Below, in pieces: positions 62,433-64,000 of a stretch of 64,000 bases of DNA. Numbering within the stretch: position 1 is the first letter of the stretch; each line of letters opens with the position of its first letter. The notes beneath the pieces were generated by a model. It ran no database searches, was not told the origin of the DNA, and saw only the letters and a program-made list of their open reading frames with translations. Source of the stretch: Planococcus citreus (GTDB lineage Bacteria; Bacillota; Bacilli; Bacillales_A; Planococcaceae); assembly GCF_003664125.1 (NCBI RefSeq), contig NZ_RCCP01000004.1, positions 1 to 64,000 on the forward strand. Reading direction: 5' to 3'. Position numbers and translations under genes: made by a program.

Positions 62433-63112
62433 TCCCAGAATTATTATTGGCCATTCCCGGCATCTCACTCGATAATACCGATCCCGGAGATGTCTCGACG
62501 ACTTTGCAATTATTATTGATGCTGACAGTGTTATCGCTCGCACCGGGCATCCTGATCATGATGACGAGTTTCACGCGCATCATCATCGTCTTGAGTTTCG
62601 TGAGGACAGGGCTCGGGACGCAATCGATGCCGCCGAACCAGGTGCTGGTCGGATTGGCGTTATTTTTAACCTTTTTCATCATGGCGCCGGTCGCGACGGA
62701 AATGAATGATACCGCGCTCCAGCCGTATTTGGACGAAGAACTGAACCAGGAAGAAGCGCTCGATGCCGCCATCTTGCCGATCAAGGAATTCATGGCGCAG
62801 CATACGCGTGAAAAAGATTTGGCGTTGTTCTTCAAATACGCCGAACTGGAAAAGCCGGACGGCATCGAAGGCATTCCATTGACTTCGCTGATCCCGGCAT
62901 TCGCACTTAGTGAATTGAAGACCGCTTTCCAGATCGGCTTCGTCATTTTCATCCCATTCTTGATCATTGATATGGTCGTCGCATCGACTTTGATGGCGAT
63001 GGGGATGATGATGCTGCCGCCGGTCATGATTTCACTGCCTTTTAAAATCTTATTGTTCGTCCTGGTGGATGGATGGTACTTAATCATCGAATCGCTGCTT
63101 GTCAGCTTTTAG
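62429..63112 (+). CDS. fliP: flagellar biosynthetic protein FliP
   Basis: 227 residues, four membrane helices. [40 protein letters not shown] and [36 protein letters not shown] are diagnostic for the export gate. Confidence 0.96.
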   Translation: MIPELLLAIPGISLDNTDPGDVSTTLQLLLMLTVLSLAPGILIMMTSFTRIIIVLSFVRTGLGTQSMPPNQVLVGLALFLTFFIMAPVATEMNDTALQPYLDEELNQEEALDAAILPIKEFMAQHTREKDLALFFKYAELEKPDGIEGIPLTSLIPAFALSELKTAFQIGFVIFIPFLIIDMVVASTLMAMGMMMLPPVMISLPFKILLFVLVDGWYLIIESLLVSF

Positions 63113-63129
63113 CGAGAGGAAGAATTTAT

Positions 63130-63399
63130 TTGACGCCGGATATGGTCATCAAACTAGCAGAACAATCCATTTACCTCATCATTCTCATATCAGCACCGTT
63201 ATTGCTCATCGCACTGGGAGTGGGGCTATTGGTCAGCGTTTTCCAGGCCATGACCCAAATCCAGGAGCAAACTCTGGCATTCATCCCGAAAATACTGGCG
63301 GTTTTTCTGTCGCTCGTCATTTTCGGCCCCTGGATGCTGACGATGCTCCTGGATTATACGCGCGATTTGTTCGAGCAGCTTCCACGGTTTATCGGATAA
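63130..63399 (+). CDS. fliQ: flagellar biosynthetic protein FliQ
   Basis: 89 residues as in B. subtilis, two membrane helices, GVGLLVSVFQAMTQIQEQTLAFIPKILAVF. The start is TTG behind GAGAGGAAG; a frame extending back into fliP has no ribosome-binding site. Confidence 0.94.
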   Translation: MTPDMVIKLAEQSIYLIILISAPLLLIALGVGLLVSVFQAMTQIQEQTLAFIPKILAVFLSLVIFGPWMLTMLLDYTRDLFEQLPRFIG

Positions 63400-63405
63400 G
63401 CGCCG

Positions 63406-64000
63406 ATGAATGATGTTCTTAATCTGCTGCCGTTCTTCCTGCTCGTGCTCATCCGCCTCACCGCTTTTTTCCTGATTGCGCCGCTGTTTGCGATGAGGGG
63501 CGTGCCCAATCAATTCAAAATCGGCATCGCCGCTTTTCTCGCGCTGACGGCGACGACCGCTTGGGCTCCGGAAACCGCATTGGTGCTCGATGGCAGCTAC
63601 ACTTTGCTGATTTTCAAGGAGCTGGCGGTCGGCTTGGCGCTTGGCTTTACGGCTGCGCTTTTGCTTTATGCGGTGCAAATCGCCGGAGCGTTCATCGATT
63701 TCCAGATGGGCTTTGCCATCGCCAATGTCTTGGATCCGCAGACGGGCGCCCAAGTGCCGATCATCGGGCAATTCAAATACACGCTCGCGCTGTTGTTCCT
63801 ATTGACCGTGAACGGTCATCATATGATGCTCGACGGCGTGATGCAGAGCTTGCGCGCCCTGCCGGCGGAAGAGTTTTCGTCGGTCGGCGCGGAATCCATC
63901 GCGCGTTTTATGACCGATTTGTTTATTGAAATGTTCATCATCGCTTTTCAGATTTCCCTGCCAATCGTCGCGTCGTTGTTTTTGATCGATGTGGCACTGG
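63406..64000 (+). CDS. fliR: flagellar biosynthetic protein FliR (partial, runs off the window)
   Basis: The first 198 residues are present, open to the window edge. PFFLLVLIRLTAFFLIAPLFAMRGVPNQFKIGIAAFLAL and FIDFQMGFAIANVLDPQTGAQVPIIGQF are FliR motifs. It follows fliQ by 6 bases. Confidence 0.95.
   Translation, partial: MNDVLNLLPFFLLVLIRLTAFFLIAPLFAMRGVPNQFKIGIAAFLALTATTAWAPETALVLDGSYTLLIFKELAVGLALGFTAALLLYAVQIAGAFIDFQMGFAIANVLDPQTGAQVPIIGQFKYTLALLFLLTVNGHHMMLDGVMQSLRALPAEEFSSVGAESIARFMTDLFIEMFIIAFQISLPIVASLFLIDVAL

Overview
The window reads as a chromosome segment of a motile, low-to-mid-GC Gram-positive bacterium. The Bacillaceae/Planococcaceae-type gene order (sigW-rsiW-cdaA-cdaR-glmM-glmS, citA/citR, hssRS-hrtAB, flhO-flhP, the flgB-to-fliR operon), SigW and SigD promoters and AGGAGG ribosome-binding sites fit a Planococcus-like member of the Bacillales. 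The genus is an inference from gene content and protein flavour; no search was run.

Layout. 1-1040: end of an rrn operon (23S 3' end, 5S, tRNAs Thr-Glu-Val-Tyr-Gln-Lys-Ala, terminator). 1.04-12.6 kb: citrate synthase with a divergent LysR regulator, arginase, sigW/rsiW, the c-di-AMP cyclase cdaA and its partner cdaR, glmM, a 1-kb gene-free stretch, the glmS ribozyme and glmS. 12.7-31.6 kb: mostly single housekeeping or accessory genes, including a manganese-riboswitch-controlled TerC exporter, a VmlR-like ABC-F resistance factor behind an attenuator, a haem-stress module (hrtAB, hssRS), MscS, an EAL protein and an RsbR-like protein. 31.6-48.4 kb: flagellar late genes in several SigD-controlled units. 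These are a signalling operon (GAF-HD-GYP, DUF3307 protein, class III nucleotide cyclase, fliW, csrA), flagellin, flaG-fliD-fliT-fliS, motA-motB-fliL and yvyF-flgM-flgN-flgK-flgL. 48.5-50.2 kb: flhO-flhP on the minus strand. 50.4 kb to the end: the large flagellar/export operon from flgB to fliR (cut by the window), preceded by a c-di-GMP riboswitch and terminator.

The most unusual locus is flagellin (36.0-38.8 kb). A group I intron core (P2, P4, P7 R/S elements, P9) lies directly behind the flagellin stop codon. A second, in-frame, host-like copy of the flagellin C-terminus follows the intron. If splicing joins T37204 to C37576, the last 14 residues are replaced by another 14-residue flagellin tail of the same length; without splicing the protein still ends in a proper flagellin tail encoded inside the intron's 5' part. 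The intron has no ORF. A free-standing LAGLIDADG homing endonuclease gene sits about 0.36 kb downstream on the opposite strand, with a LexA-type (SOS) box just upstream of its ribosome-binding site.

The motility genes appear to be wired to nucleotide second messengers at several points: the c-di-GMP riboswitch on the main operon, an HD-GYP protein and a cyclase in the SigD regulon, a nearby EAL protein, and FliW/CsrA control of flagellin through a GGA-loop hairpin.
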